Source of the DNA: JAXLWB01 sp046328715
GTDB lineage: Bacteria > Chloroflexota > Anaerolineae > Caldilineales > Caldilineaceae
NCBI GenBank assembly: GCA_046328715.1
Contig: JAXLWB010000019.1
Span: 99,067 to 163,066, forward strand
DNA length: 64,000 nucleotides
Direction of reading: 5' to 3'
Shown here in pieces: positions 1-8,055 of this stretch. The number at the start of each line of letters is the position of its first letter. Within the stretch, counting starts at the first letter, position 1. Made by a program: the position numbers and the translations under genes. The notes under the pieces are model-generated. The model did not search any database. It saw only the letters and a list, made by a program, of their open reading frames with translations, and was not told the origin of the DNA.

Positions 1-84
1 AAAGATGTGGGTAAAGCTAAGCCTGCTAAGGGAGGGAACTGTCACGGGGGCGATTGTGATTGGTGTACAGAAGATAAAATATAA
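1..84 (+). CDS. 3' end of an unidentified gene with a Cys-rich tail (partial)
   Basis: Frame 1 is open from the first base to a TAA at 82-84 and encodes 27 residues ending in CHGGDCDWCTEDKI. Three cysteines and a histidine in a nine-residue stretch suggest a metal or Fe-S site at the very C-terminus. The rest of the gene lies outside the window, so I cannot name the protein. The downstream repeat at 93-165 begins right after the stop, which fits a gene end. The alternative is chance open frame, but the Cys pattern makes that less likely. Confidence 0.5.
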   Translation, partial: KDVGKAKPAKGGNCHGGDCDWCTEDKI

Positions 85-92
85 TCTTCCCT

Positions 93-165
93 TCACAATT
101 CCCTCCCCACAGCTTGGCTTCGACGTGAGCTCAGCCGAACGGGAGGGTTAGAGTGGGGTTGACTT
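93..165. repeat. Dispersed intergenic repeat, family with copies at 30277 and 30413
   Basis: The segment beginning CACAATTCCCTCCCCACAGC recurs almost exactly at 30415-30439, and its reverse complement, including the CGACGTGAGC part, recurs at 30277-30365. The 3' part (GGGAGGGTTAGAGTGGGGTT) is also shared. It can fold because the CCCTCCCC and GGGAGGG parts are complementary. It lies between a stop codon and the next gene, where a dispersed palindromic element or terminator would be expected. Confidence 0.7.
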
Positions 166-201
166 GGGAATTTTCAAAGGAAAAAGACGAGGTCTACGCT
201 T

Positions 202-1038
202 ATGTTGACAGAGCAACACAAAGAGGCTTTCGAACGTGATGGGTATGTGATTGTAAAGGGGCTATTTAGCCAAGAAGAGGCAGAATTCTACAGTGAACAT
301 TATACTCAGATGCGGCTAAGTGAGAATGCGCGCATGGACAAGAGTTTCTCCACCGCTTCGGAAGGTGATCCACTGGTGAAGTGGCCGCGGCTGATGATGA
401 TGCATCGCCATGATGACGTTTCGCGCAAGTGGTTGCTCGACGAGCGCATCAATCAATGCCTTTCCGGGTTGCTCGGACGCGAGGCCTATGCGGTGCAGAC
501 GATGTTCTATTTCAAGCCGCCCCACGCCCGCGGTCAGGCCCTGCACCAGGACAATTACTACCTGCGCGTCCAACCCGGCACTTGCGTGGCTGCCTGGATG
601 GCGGTTGACCGTTGCGATGAGGAAAATGGTTGTCTACAGGTTGTGCCCGGTAGCCAAAATTGGCCAATCCTTTGCACCGTCAAATCCGATTCCAAGCAGA
701 GCTTCACTGATGTCACCGTGCCAATTCCCGAAGGGCAAGCCGTGGCTCCTGTCATCATGGACCCAGGCGATGTGCTCTTCTTCAACGGCCAGATCGTCCA
801 CGGCTCCTTCCCCAATACCAGCGATGACCGCTTTCGCCGCAGCCTGATCGCTCATTACATCGAAGGCGAATCGCAACAAGTAGCAAAATGGTACTTTCCT
901 GTGCTGAAGATGGATGGCAGCGAAATCAAAATTGACCCCAGCGCCTCGGGCAGCCAATGTGGAATCTGGGTCGATCAAGATGGCAAACCGGTAATTGAAG
1001 TAAGCAATTACGAGAAGGTAGAAAAGGCGACGGAGTAA
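202..1038 (+). CDS. Phytanoyl-CoA dioxygenase (PhyH) family Fe(II)/2-oxoglutarate oxygenase
   Basis: The 278-residue protein has the layout of the PhyH family: an N-terminal helix region (EHKEAFERDGY type opening), a H-x-D iron motif in HQDNYYL (H115, D117), and the distal iron ligand H200 in GQIVHGS followed by Arg residues at 210-213 that would bind 2-oxoglutarate. Members hydroxylate small organic substrates in the cytoplasm with O2 and 2-oxoglutarate. The substrate cannot be read from the sequence. Length is normal for bacterial PhyH proteins. The neighbours (SDR, enolase-superfamily dehydratase, EamA transporter) suggest a role in catabolism of a small acid or sugar derivative, but they are on the opposite strand, so this is only context. 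Confidence 0.85.
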   Translation: MLTEQHKEAFERDGYVIVKGLFSQEEAEFYSEHYTQMRLSENARMDKSFSTASEGDPLVKWPRLMMMHRHDDVSRKWLLDERINQCLSGLLGREAYAVQTMFYFKPPHARGQALHQDNYYLRVQPGTCVAAWMAVDRCDEENGCLQVVPGSQNWPILCTVKSDSKQSFTDVTVPIPEGQAVAPVIMDPGDVLFFNGQIVHGSFPNTSDDRFRRSLIAHYIEGESQQVAKWYFPVLKMDGSEIKIDPSASGSQCGIWVDQDGKPVIEVSNYEKVEKATE

Positions 1039-1064
1039 GTTTTACACTTGGATGAATACAATTT

Positions 1065-1118
1065 TGAGCCGTTAGCGTAAGCGTACGTTCTTTCACGTAC
1101 GCTTACGCTAACGGCTCA
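1065..1118. terminator. Perfect 24-bp inverted repeat between convergent genes
   Basis: Arms 1065-1088 and 1095-1118 are perfectly complementary with a 6-nt loop. The arm core GAGCCGTTAGCGTAAGCG recurs with one change in the hairpin at 15977-16042. The position between the converging PhyH and SDR genes fits a bidirectional terminator, although there is no clear U-tract, and the shared sequence suggests a mobile palindromic element. Confidence 0.75.
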
Positions 1119-1127
1119 GTTATTGAA

Positions 1128-1919
1128 CTACGCCCACGCCCCCTTTGCCATCAATCCACCATCGACATTGATATATTCCCCGGTCATAAAGGAAGCTTTG
1201 TCGCTGGCAAGAAAGAGCACCACGTTGGCAATATCATGGGGCTGGCCAATGCGCCCAATTGGGTGTTGTGAGGCCCAGATCCGTTTCATTTCCTCATAAT
1301 CGCCACCGACAAGTGCGGCTGCGGCTTCAGCAACCAAGGGCGTTTCGATGGTGCCTGGGTTGACGGCCAGAACCCGAATGTTATACTGGGCATATTCTAG
1401 GGACAACTGGCGCACGAGATTGATGTCGCCGCCTTTGCTGGCAGCGTAGGCGGAAACACCCATTGCCGATTGCAAGCCCTGCACACTGGCCGTGTTGATA
1501 ATCACCCCGCCACCCCGCTTGATCATCTCGGGCACACAATACTTAACCATCAGAAAGCGGCTCTTCAGATTGACGGCGATAATGCGGTCCCACAGCTCTT
1601 CGGGCAATTCGTGGGCGGGTAAGTAGCTGTTCGTCGGCTGGATGCCGACGTTGTTGCAGAGGATATCAACGCCGCCGAATTCGCTCACTGCATTTTCCAC
1701 CAGCTTCTTGCACTCGCTCGATTGTGACACATCGGCTTTGATAAAGTGCAACTTACCCTCGGCCTCAGCCGCCGCCTTGCTGATCACTGCGCCGGCCGCC
1801 TCATCAATATCGACACAAACGACATTCGCCCCTGCTTTGGCAAAGGCCATACTGATGCCACTGCCAATCCCCTTGGCACCGCCGGTTACAATCACGGTCT
1901 TGCCTGAAAACTCTCCCAT
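1128..1919 (-). CDS. SDR family NAD(P)-dependent oxidoreductase
   Basis: Classical short-chain dehydrogenase of 263 residues. The cofactor motif TGGAKGIG is at 12-19, an acidic residue D37 at the end of beta-2 favours NAD(H) over NADP(H), NNVG is at 89-92, and the catalytic S145, Y158 and K162 form the S-Y-x3-K triad. The C-terminal FMTGEYINVDGG motif is typical of 3-oxoacyl reductase or sugar dehydrogenase relatives. The start is supported by AAGGAG nine bases upstream. The gene lies 42 bp downstream of the enolase-superfamily gene on the same strand, so the two are probably one transcript for oxidation and dehydration of a sugar or sugar acid. Confidence 0.92.
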   Translation of the reverse strand: MGEFSGKTVIVTGGAKGIGSGISMAFAKAGANVVCVDIDEAAGAVISKAAAEAEGKLHFIKADVSQSSECKKLVENAVSEFGGVDILCNNVGIQPTNSYLPAHELPEELWDRIIAVNLKSRFLMVKYCVPEMIKRGGGVIINTASVQGLQSAMGVSAYAASKGGDINLVRQLSLEYAQYNIRVLAVNPGTIETPLVAEAAAALVGGDYEEMKRIWASQHPIGRIGQPHDIANVVLFLASDKASFMTGEYINVDGGLMAKGAWA

Positions 1920-1961
1920 GCTGTCGCTCCTTGTTTGGAAATAATTGAGTCTATTGATACG

Positions 1962-3092
1962 TTAATATTGCGCCACAACCAACGAACGAAAACGCCCTTC
2001 GTCCCACTCTGCGCCCCAGCCAGGACCATCCGGCGGGGCAATGTGCCCATCGACAATCAGCGGGCCATTGGTCATGCCCCAGCTTTCGCCTTGCGTGCGA
2101 TTGCCATCTGCGCTCATCACAAAATATTCGTAGTAGTCGGTGTTGTCAATCGAGCAGCCAAGATGGGCGTGGATGAGACCGAAGAGTCCACCTTGCGCAT
2201 TCATCTCAATGTTGGTGCCGTGCATCTCGGCAAAGTGCGCCATCTTGAGCACTTGCGTGGTACCATTGCGGGCATTGGCACGCAGTCGATCGGTGGCACC
2301 CTGGATCAACCATTGGGTGGTGAGCCCAATATCATTCATGATCATCTCGGTTGCCATCACAGGGATCGTCAATTCACGGCAGAGTTCCTGATAGAGATTC
2401 ATCTTCTGCTCGTGGAACGGCTCCTCCAGCCAGACAAAGTCAAGTTCTTCCATCACATGGCCCACCTCAATCGCCTCGCGCAGATCGTAGGAGCAGACGG
2501 GGTCGTTGATCAGGGCATAGTCAGAACCGACTTCCTGGCGCACTTTGCGAAAGATCGGGATATCCGCCTTGCCCCCTTTGTACGAGTGAAATTTGTAGGC
2601 ATTGACACCAAACTTGCGCCCCAACTCAATGTGACGTAGATAATCTTCTAGTTTGGCATCACCACTGGTGAGGTACACCGGAAAACGCTCGCGCACCCGC
2701 CCGATCAGCGCATAGATGGGAAGATTGGCCGCCTTGCCAGCAATATCCCAGAGACAGTTGTCAAAGTCGCCAAACCAGCCAGGCGGTTGATAGAGCCAGC
2801 GGGTGCCTTTGTGCAGCTTTTGGTAGAGATGCTCCCGGTGCAGTGGATTTTCGCTTAGAACTTGGTTGCGCAGAATTTCCACCTGTGTAGGCGTCATCGT
2901 CGTCGTACAGCGGCCAACAATCCCTTCATCGGTCGCTACTTCGATGAAGTGCTGCTGCGCGGCTCGTTCACTGGACGAGGACGCATGGGTATACTGGATG
3001 CGCAACAGGTTGGGGACTTGCACCAACTTGAGTGTGCGTCCCTTCTGTTTTGGGTCTTCCAGAACATAGAGTGTTACATTGGTAATCTTCAT
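1962..3092 (-). CDS. Enolase-superfamily (mandelate racemase/muconate lactonizing type) dehydratase
   Basis: 376 residues with an N-terminal capping domain and a TIM-barrel carrying the expected ligands: D197 (NDPVCSY), E223 (WLEEPFHEQ), E249 (ATEM). The usual KxK catalytic pair is K-F-H (K167, H169). Such proteins abstract a proton alpha to a carboxylate in a Mg-dependent reaction, commonly dehydrating acid sugars. AAGGAG precedes the start by eight bases. It is the first gene of a probable operon with the SDR. A sugar-acid substrate is an inference from family and neighbour; the exact acid is not readable. Confidence 0.88.
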   Translation of the reverse strand: MKITNVTLYVLEDPKQKGRTLKLVQVPNLLRIQYTHASSSSERAAQQHFIEVATDEGIVGRCTTTMTPTQVEILRNQVLSENPLHREHLYQKLHKGTRWLYQPPGWFGDFDNCLWDIAGKAANLPIYALIGRVRERFPVYLTSGDAKLEDYLRHIELGRKFGVNAYKFHSYKGGKADIPIFRKVRQEVGSDYALINDPVCSYDLREAIEVGHVMEELDFVWLEEPFHEQKMNLYQELCRELTIPVMATEMIMNDIGLTTQWLIQGATDRLRANARNGTTQVLKMAHFAEMHGTNIEMNAQGGLFGLIHAHLGCSIDNTDYYEYFVMSADGNRTQGESWGMTNGPLIVDGHIAPPDGPGWGAEWDEGRFRSLVVAQY

Positions 3093-3125
3093 AGGAAGCG
3101 ATTTCTCCTTGGGCTAAAGTGCGGG

Positions 3126-3210
3126 TGCAAGTGGCAAGTGGCAGAGTTGCAAAGTAACAAGGTAATTTGCCCACTCTGCTACTCTGTCACTTTGCCACCT
3201 GCGTTTTCAG
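3126..3210. repeat. Short tandem GGCAAGT-type 7-bp repeats
   Basis: The intergenic segment has several degenerate units of GGCAAGT / TTGCAAA followed by partly complementary TTTGCCACCTG. Similar 7-bp units occur in many other intergenic regions of this window (36716, 43416, 39757, 16281), so this is one locus of a genome-wide short tandem repeat class. Confidence 0.6.
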
Positions 3211-3277
3211 CTTAGTTTGAAGCGAGAGTGAACGCCATTATACCCTGTTTGTGGAAAGAATACGAACCACTGGTTGA

Positions 3278-4225
3278 TTGGTATACCAGATTGAAAGAAA
3301 AGCGAGTGAGGGTGTGAAAATACAAGATCGGTTGGGGTGGGGATTGGCCTTGGCATCGACCTTTGCCAGTGCCATTGTAACGCCAATGGCGCGCGGCATG
3401 GTGACAGGTGGGATGAACCCGATCACCCTGGTGTTGGCGCGCTTGTTGATTGCTTCGCTGCTCTTTCTCGCCACCCTTCCGTTTCTGGATCGCCAAAAGA
3501 TTCGCCTGGATCGTCAGGGCTGGCTGCGCATGATCGTGATTGGCATCGTGGCCGGGGTGGAGATCTGCTGCTTCTTCTGGTCGCTGGCCTTTGTCGATGC
3601 CTCGATGTCGGCCATGATCAAAGCGACGCAACCGCTGGTTGTCCTGCTGATGTTAGTGGCCGGCGGTGAAAGGCTGACTGGACGCCATTGGTTTCGGCTG
3701 CTGCTGGCCATGATTGGGGCTTATCTTTTGCTTGGTACCACGGGTCAAGTCTCGCCGTTTGGACTGCTGCTGCTGGCGCTTTCCTTGTTGCTCTACGCCG
3801 CCCAATTGGTGCTGACCCAATGGTGGCTCAAGGAGTACGACAGCCAGGTGGCGACCATCTACGTCACGGTGTTGATGACCGTGGTGATTGTAATCTGGTG
3901 GTGGGTGCAGGGCATTGTCTGGCAGCCGCCGACGACAAACGAGTGGCTGATCATCCTCGTCCTCGCCGTGATCAGCACTTGGTTTGCGCGGCTGACCCTC
4001 TTCGCCGCCATCCGCCGCATCGGCAGCGGACAGATTGCGCTCCTGTGGCCCCTGCAAACCCTGACCGTGATCGGACTCTCGGTCCTCTTTTTGAATGAAC
4101 GGTTAGCATTTGTGCAATGGCTGGGCGGTGGATTAATCTTGGTCAGTGCGCTGATGGCAATGGAACGGGTGGGGAGGGGGCGAAGTTTCTCGATGATTCT
4201 GCGGCATACGAGAAGAGAAGAGTGA
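3278..4225 (+). CDS. EamA-type drug/metabolite transporter (DMT superfamily)
   Basis: A 315-residue polytopic membrane protein with about ten hydrophobic segments arranged as two EamA repeats (roughly residues 15-145 and 160-300), the normal size for this family. Conserved features are the GMNPITLVLARLL segment after TM1-2 and the Pro-Leu pattern ATQPLVVLLM in the first repeat; the second repeat ends ...LFLNERLAFVQWLGGGLILVSAL, the usual EamA tail. Members export amino acids, nucleotides or sugars across the inner membrane. Start codons are TTG at 3278 or GTG at 3314; no strong ribosome-binding site decides between them, and the later GTG loses nothing conserved. Confidence 0.87.
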   Translation: MVYQIERKASEGVKIQDRLGWGLALASTFASAIVTPMARGMVTGGMNPITLVLARLLIASLLFLATLPFLDRQKIRLDRQGWLRMIVIGIVAGVEICCFFWSLAFVDASMSAMIKATQPLVVLLMLVAGGERLTGRHWFRLLLAMIGAYLLLGTTGQVSPFGLLLLALSLLLYAAQLVLTQWWLKEYDSQVATIYVTVLMTVVIVIWWWVQGIVWQPPTTNEWLIILVLAVISTWFARLTLFAAIRRIGSGQIALLWPLQTLTVIGLSVLFLNERLAFVQWLGGGLILVSALMAMERVGRGRSFSMILRHTRREE

Positions 4226-4265
4226 GATCATGGGATAAGGTTACAACAAAATTGACAGCTTAGGG

Positions 4266-4294
4266 TTGATCGAAAGGAGAAAATGTGATAGTAT
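4266..4294 (+). promoter_or_regulatory. Possible sigma-70 promoter for the DUF3800 gene
   Basis: TTGATC and TAGTAT are spaced by 17 bp, about 105 bp upstream of the start at 4400; an overlapping TATAAA is also present. It is a moderate match only. Confidence 0.35.
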
Positions 4295-4399
4295 AAAGAT
4301 ACAGCTAAGAGGTCCAACCATTTTGGACCGCGGGAGCAAGGTCTCCCCTTGGCTGTCTTTTATTTCGTCACCACACCATTGTCAAAGAAAACCAGTTCT

Positions 4400-5092
4400 A
4401 TGTATCTATTATATGTGGACGAGTCTGGTGCTCTCGCCGATCCCAATCAAAGCTATTTTGTGCTAGCGAGGTTCAGCGTGTTTGAGCGTCAAGGCTATTG
4501 GCTGTCGAATCAATTGGATGCAATCGCCACTCGATTTAATCCCGCTGATCCGTCTTCTATCGAATTACACGGCAATCCGATGTTGGTAGGGAAAGGACGC
4601 TGGCGCGGCTACCCGAAAGCGGATCGTGAACAAGCGATAGAGGACGTTCTACAAGTCTTTGCCAATTCTCATCCCAGTAACCGCTTGTTCGCCAGTGTAG
4701 TCAAAAAAGCATCAGTTTCGCCGCACGATCCGGTTGAAACCGCTTTTGAACAACTGGCAAGCCGGTTTGATCAGTATTTGATGCGTTTGCATCGGAGCGG
4801 TGACACCCAGCGCGGTCTCATCATTTTCGATAAATCGACCTATGAGACTACGATTCAAGCACTTGCCAGAGACTTTCGTACATTAGGGCATAGTTGGGGC
4901 GTGATCAGAAATTTTGCCGAAGTTCCTCTATTTCTCGATTCAAAAGCATCTCGATTGACACAGCTTGCCGACATCATCGCTTATGCGATTTACCGTCATT
5001 ATGAACGAGCAGATAGTCGATTTTTCTCGATTATCCAAGATCGATTTGATGCGGAAGGCGGTATTGTTCACGGTTTGTATATACTCCAATAG
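4400..5092 (+). CDS. DUF3800 domain protein
   Basis: The start ATG at 4400 gives a 230-residue protein opening MYLLYVDESG, the hallmark of DUF3800, which has an acidic RNase H-like active-site pattern. Further family features are the central IIFDKSTYE aspartate and the late D-S-K..LTQLADIIAYAI segment, where the conserved Q-L-A-D-x-I block lies. An upstream in-frame ATG at 4349 would add 17 residues that do not match the family. DUF3800 proteins are frequent in accessory and defence regions; a nuclease activity is suggested by fold predictions but not established here. It stands alone on its strand with a 670-bp gap behind it. Confidence 0.85.
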   Translation: MYLLYVDESGALADPNQSYFVLARFSVFERQGYWLSNQLDAIATRFNPADPSSIELHGNPMLVGKGRWRGYPKADREQAIEDVLQVFANSHPSNRLFASVVKKASVSPHDPVETAFEQLASRFDQYLMRLHRSGDTQRGLIIFDKSTYETTIQALARDFRTLGHSWGVIRNFAEVPLFLDSKASRLTQLADIIAYAIYRHYERADSRFFSIIQDRFDAEGGIVHGLYILQ

Positions 5093-5237
5093 TTTGCGTT
5101 GAAGCTGCTAACCAGAATAATATAATCTACGCCGCCCAAATCGTTCGTTCACACTCCTCAAAAAATCACATTCAACACGCCCAGCCTTCGTTACAATATC
5201 CTCAATTTCAGTATCTATTCAGCCTCTTCGTAGATAT

Positions 5238-5292
5238 CTTCCGGGAAGGATCAATTGCCATAGTTTGGTTTCCGCTATGGCCTTCCCGGAAG
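5238..5292. repeat. CTTCCGGGAAGG hairpin element (copy 1)
   Basis: Outer arms CTTCCGGGAAGG (5238-5249) and CCTTCCCGGAAG (5281-5292) pair, and inner CCATAG/CTATGG also pair. A second copy with the same outer arms and the same GGATC next to them is at 43528-43593, so this is a dispersed element rather than a gene-specific terminator. Confidence 0.75.
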
Positions 5293-5387
5293 CGGAGCGC
5301 CTAAATATTTACCTTATGTTACGCAACGAGATTGAAATCGCTTTCGGGTACTGCCTATAAGAATGTTTCACACTGTCACGTGAGCCG

Positions 5388-5516
5388 ATCTGTCATTCCG
5401 AAGGAATCCTAGTGAACTCCACCATCCATGTCTGCACAGTTGCAGGAGAGATTCCTCACTATAGGTTGACCAACAAAGGATTCCTTCGGAAACTTGTCCT
5501 CGGAAGGATGACAGAT
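5388..5516. repeat. Diverged member of the TGTCATTC palindromic repeat family
   Basis: The ends ATCTGTCATTCCGAAGG and CCTCGGAAGGATGACAGAT are inverted, and AGGAATCC/GGATTCCT pair inside. The TGTCATTC end and the internal GAATCC resemble the elements at 16124, 26107 and 32994. At about 129 bp with terminal inverted repeats it looks like a non-autonomous miniature element. Confidence 0.65.
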
Positions 5517-5766
5517 CGCCCTGTTGGGTAAGATTAGCATCCACTGTCTGACTGTCTGACAAACAAATGGATCATTTTGCGTAACATGAGTTAATAATTC
5601 CTCGCGCTGCAAGTATTCCTTACATTGCTAGTTGCCCGGTTTCCAACATTCTTGACATTTTCTCCACAAACTCTTGACGCGCCCTTTGAATCTACACTGG
5701 ATAATGAGATAGCAGCAATATTCCAGGTAAATCGACAACAGATTTGAGCTTGCGAAGGAGTTTTTT

Positions 5767-7119
5767 ATGAAACAAAGAGCTATTTCTATTTTTGTCTTGA
5801 GCGCGCTGATGCTGACTATGCTTGCCGGTTGCACGACCATCACCGCAACAACAACGACTCCGATTACTTCAGACGCGACGATTAATGCACCACCCGCAGG
5901 AATGCCTCCGGGGGGAGCACCTCCAGGTGGCGGTGGCGCTGCCAGCGTGGAGACGGGTACAGGCGCTTATGTCATGACGGATGGTGAGGAGATAAACGGG
6001 GGCACCTACACATCGTCAAATGCCGATGAAAACGCAATACGAGTTGAAGGCGAGGTGACCGCAACGCTCAATAATGTTACGGTTACAAAGAGTGAGGGTG
6101 CAGCTTCAAACAACGACGCAGCCAGCTTTTATGGCCTGAACGCAGCGATTCTCGCCTTGGATGGGGCAACCCTGACCGTTAACGGCGGCTCGATCACAGC
6201 GACACCCGAAGGTTCGACTGGCATTTTTGCCTATGATGGCGCAACCATCTACATCAATGATGCTGAAATTACTGTTTCGGGAGGCAATGCGGGAGGGATC
6301 GAAGTTGCGGGCGGTGGCGTTATGTACGCCACCAATTTGACGGTCAACTCAACCGTGAAAGCCGCCATTCGCAGTGACCGCGGCGGCGGAACGATGGTGG
6401 TCGATGGTGGCACTTACACGACTGGCGGCAGTTCCGGTGCCCCGGCCATCTACAGCACCGCCGATATTACCGTAAGCAACGCAACACTCGTCTCCAACGA
6501 CTCGGAAGCGGTTGTGATTGAGGGTTTGAACTCGGTGACCCTGATTGACAGCGACGTTACGGGCAACATGAGCGGCACCTATGGGGACGAAAGTGGCGTA
6601 CATGTGCAAAATGTGATGCTGTACCAGAGTATGTCTGGCGACGCCGAAGCGGGAACCAGTGTCTTTACGATGAGCGGCGGCTCCTTGGTCTCGAAAAATG
6701 GCGACATGTTCTATGTCACCAATACCGATAGCATCATCAATCTGAGTGGCGTGGATTTGACGCTCGCCGATGGCACGTACTTGCTGCTGGTGGCTGGCAA
6801 TGACGGTTCACGGGGCTGGGGCAGCGCAGGGGCCAACGGTGGCATTGGTACAGTCAATCTAACCAAGCAGACAGTGACAGGCGACATCAAGGTCGACTCG
6901 ATTTCCCAACTCGCCCTGACGATTTCGGATTCATCTGCCTACACCGGTGCGATTAACTCCGATGGAACGACAGCGGCAGCGCTATCTGTAACTATTGATG
7001 ATTCCAGTACCTGGACACTGACCGGGGACAGCTATATCACTCAACTAAATGGCAGTATGGACCATGTTGTGCTAAACGGTTACACGCTCTACGTCAATGG
7101 CACCGCATTGACAGATTGA
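5767..7119 (+). CDS. Secreted lipoprotein with a beta-helix (pectate-lyase-like) repeat domain
   Basis: A lipoprotein signal (lipobox MLAGC, C22) is followed by a flexible Thr stretch and a Pro/Gly linker (PPAGMPPGGAPPGG) at about 40-58. The remaining 390 residues are repeating 20-25-residue units rich in Gly, Asn, Thr and Val (for example ATLTVNGGSI, ATIYINDAEITVSGG), as in right-handed parallel beta-helices. I see no catalytic motif. It would sit on the outer face of the membrane, perhaps binding polysaccharide or acting as an adhesin. AAGGAG lies six bases before the start. Its function is unknown; the beta-helix call rests on the repeat pattern only. Confidence 0.75.
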   Translation: MKQRAISIFVLSALMLTMLAGCTTITATTTTPITSDATINAPPAGMPPGGAPPGGGGAASVETGTGAYVMTDGEEINGGTYTSSNADENAIRVEGEVTATLNNVTVTKSEGAASNNDAASFYGLNAAILALDGATLTVNGGSITATPEGSTGIFAYDGATIYINDAEITVSGGNAGGIEVAGGGVMYATNLTVNSTVKAAIRSDRGGGTMVVDGGTYTTGGSSGAPAIYSTADITVSNATLVSNDSEAVVIEGLNSVTLIDSDVTGNMSGTYGDESGVHVQNVMLYQSMSGDAEAGTSVFTMSGGSLVSKNGDMFYVTNTDSIINLSGVDLTLADGTYLLLVAGNDGSRGWGSAGANGGIGTVNLTKQTVTGDIKVDSISQLALTISDSSAYTGAINSDGTTAAALSVTIDDSSTWTLTGDSYITQLNGSMDHVVLNGYTLYVNGTALTD

Positions 7120-7182
7120 CGTTATACAACATGACGGGTGGCTGTTATCGTCTCTCGAACAGCACGAGTATCACTGAACCTA

Positions 7183-7213
7183 AAAAGCCACTGTGTAGAG
7201 CACAGTGGCTTTT
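7183..7213 (+). terminator. Rho-independent terminator after the lipoprotein gene
   Basis: AAAAGCCACTGTG and CACAGTGGCTTTT form a 13-bp stem with a 5-nt loop, followed by T-rich sequence. It lies about 60 bp after the stop. Confidence 0.85.
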
Positions 7214-7294
7214 ACTTTGCTATAATTCCTGTTTAGCACAGCCGACTCATCCTACGGTAACTGATAATGCTTGCCTGCATTTCTTCCCAGGTAA

Positions 7295-7323
7295 TTGACT
7301 TAAGGGTAAGACGATACTATACT
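7295..7323 (+). promoter_or_regulatory. Sigma-70 promoter of the first vapBC operon
   Basis: TTGACT and TATACT are separated by exactly 17 bp and end 42 bp before the vapB start. Around the -10 element the sequence ACTATACTAT is repetitive, and VapBC complexes usually repress their own promoter here. Confidence 0.75.
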
Positions 7324-7365
7324 ATTCTTACTTGCAAAGTGTTGTCTTATTTTTTTGAGGTTTAT

Positions 7366-7629
7366 ATGAAAGAAGTGGTAGTTACAGTAAGTAGTAAAGG
7401 GCAGATCGTGATCCCTAAAGAAGTCAGGGAACATCTCGGCATCGAGCGCGGGAACAAAGTCACATTTGTTTTGGAGAGCCAAGGGACGGTTACACTCAAA
7501 GCACCGAAATATTCCACCATCGCCTCCTTGCGTGGAGCGGCAGGCAGGCTGCCTACACCTCTGACCTGGGAAGAGATGCGTACAATTGCCCGTGAAGACC
7601 GTCTCCAGGAGGCGCAACCAACGCCCTGA
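7366..7629 (+). CDS. vapB: AbrB/MazE-fold antitoxin of a VapBC pair
   Basis: 87 residues starting MKEVVVTVSSKGQIVIPKEV, the swapped-hairpin AbrB DNA-binding domain. It is followed by a short C-terminal tail (residues 50-87, with LPTPLTWEEM) that would wrap around the toxin. The start at 7366 is chosen because the AbrB domain begins there; an upstream ATG at 7267 adds unrelated residues across the promoter. The toxin gene starts four bases after its stop. The product should neutralise the PIN toxin and repress the operon promoter. Confidence 0.92.
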   Translation: MKEVVVTVSSKGQIVIPKEVREHLGIERGNKVTFVLESQGTVTLKAPKYSTIASLRGAAGRLPTPLTWEEMRTIAREDRLQEAQPTP

Positions 7630-7632
7630 CCT

Positions 7633-8055
7633 ATGACAATTCCCTTTGTCGATACCGATGTCATCATCCGCTTGCTCACAGGGGACGATCCTGTTAAACA
7701 GGCGCAGGCAGTGGCACTGTTTGAAGAGGTGGAACAAGGTAAACTCACGCTTGCCGCACCCGACACAGTGATCGCAGATGCGGTCTTTGTGCTGGCATCG
7801 CCTCGACTCTATCGTCTACCGCGTGCCGAAGTGGCGGCACTGTTGACGCCGTTGGTGCAACTCTCTCACTTTCGCCTGCAAAATCGTAACGCAGTTCTGG
7901 CGGCGCTCTCGCTATACGGCTCCACAAACGGTCTCGACTTTGGCGACGCTCTGATCGTTGCCGCCATGCAGGAAGCCGGTTCGCAAACGCTCTACTCCTA
8001 TGATAGCCACTTTGACCGAATTCCTGGTCTGATTCGCCAGGAGCCAAGAGGTTAG
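7633..8055 (+). CDS. vapC: PIN-domain ribonuclease toxin of a VapBC pair
   Basis: 140 residues with the PIN acidic residues: D7 and D9 in FVDTDVIIRLL, a central region with the expected acidic residue, DFGDALIVAAM, and the late YSYDSHFDRI. PIN toxins are Mg-dependent RNases that cleave tRNA or rRNA when freed from the antitoxin. Length is typical. It is four bases behind vapB and probably cotranscribed from the promoter at 7295. Confidence 0.93.
   Translation: MTIPFVDTDVIIRLLTGDDPVKQAQAVALFEEVEQGKLTLAAPDTVIADAVFVLASPRLYRLPRAEVAALLTPLVQLSHFRLQNRNAVLAALSLYGSTNGLDFGDALIVAAMQEAGSQTLYSYDSHFDRIPGLIRQEPRG

Larger units (their letters stand above)
5093..5766. other. Intergenic region with two palindromic elements
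   Basis: No coding frame in this 674-bp gap looks real. It contains the CTTCCGGGAAGG hairpin (5238-5292) and a long imperfect inverted repeat (5388-5516). The last 150 bp hold the leader of the lipoprotein gene with AAGGAG before its start. Confidence 0.6.
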
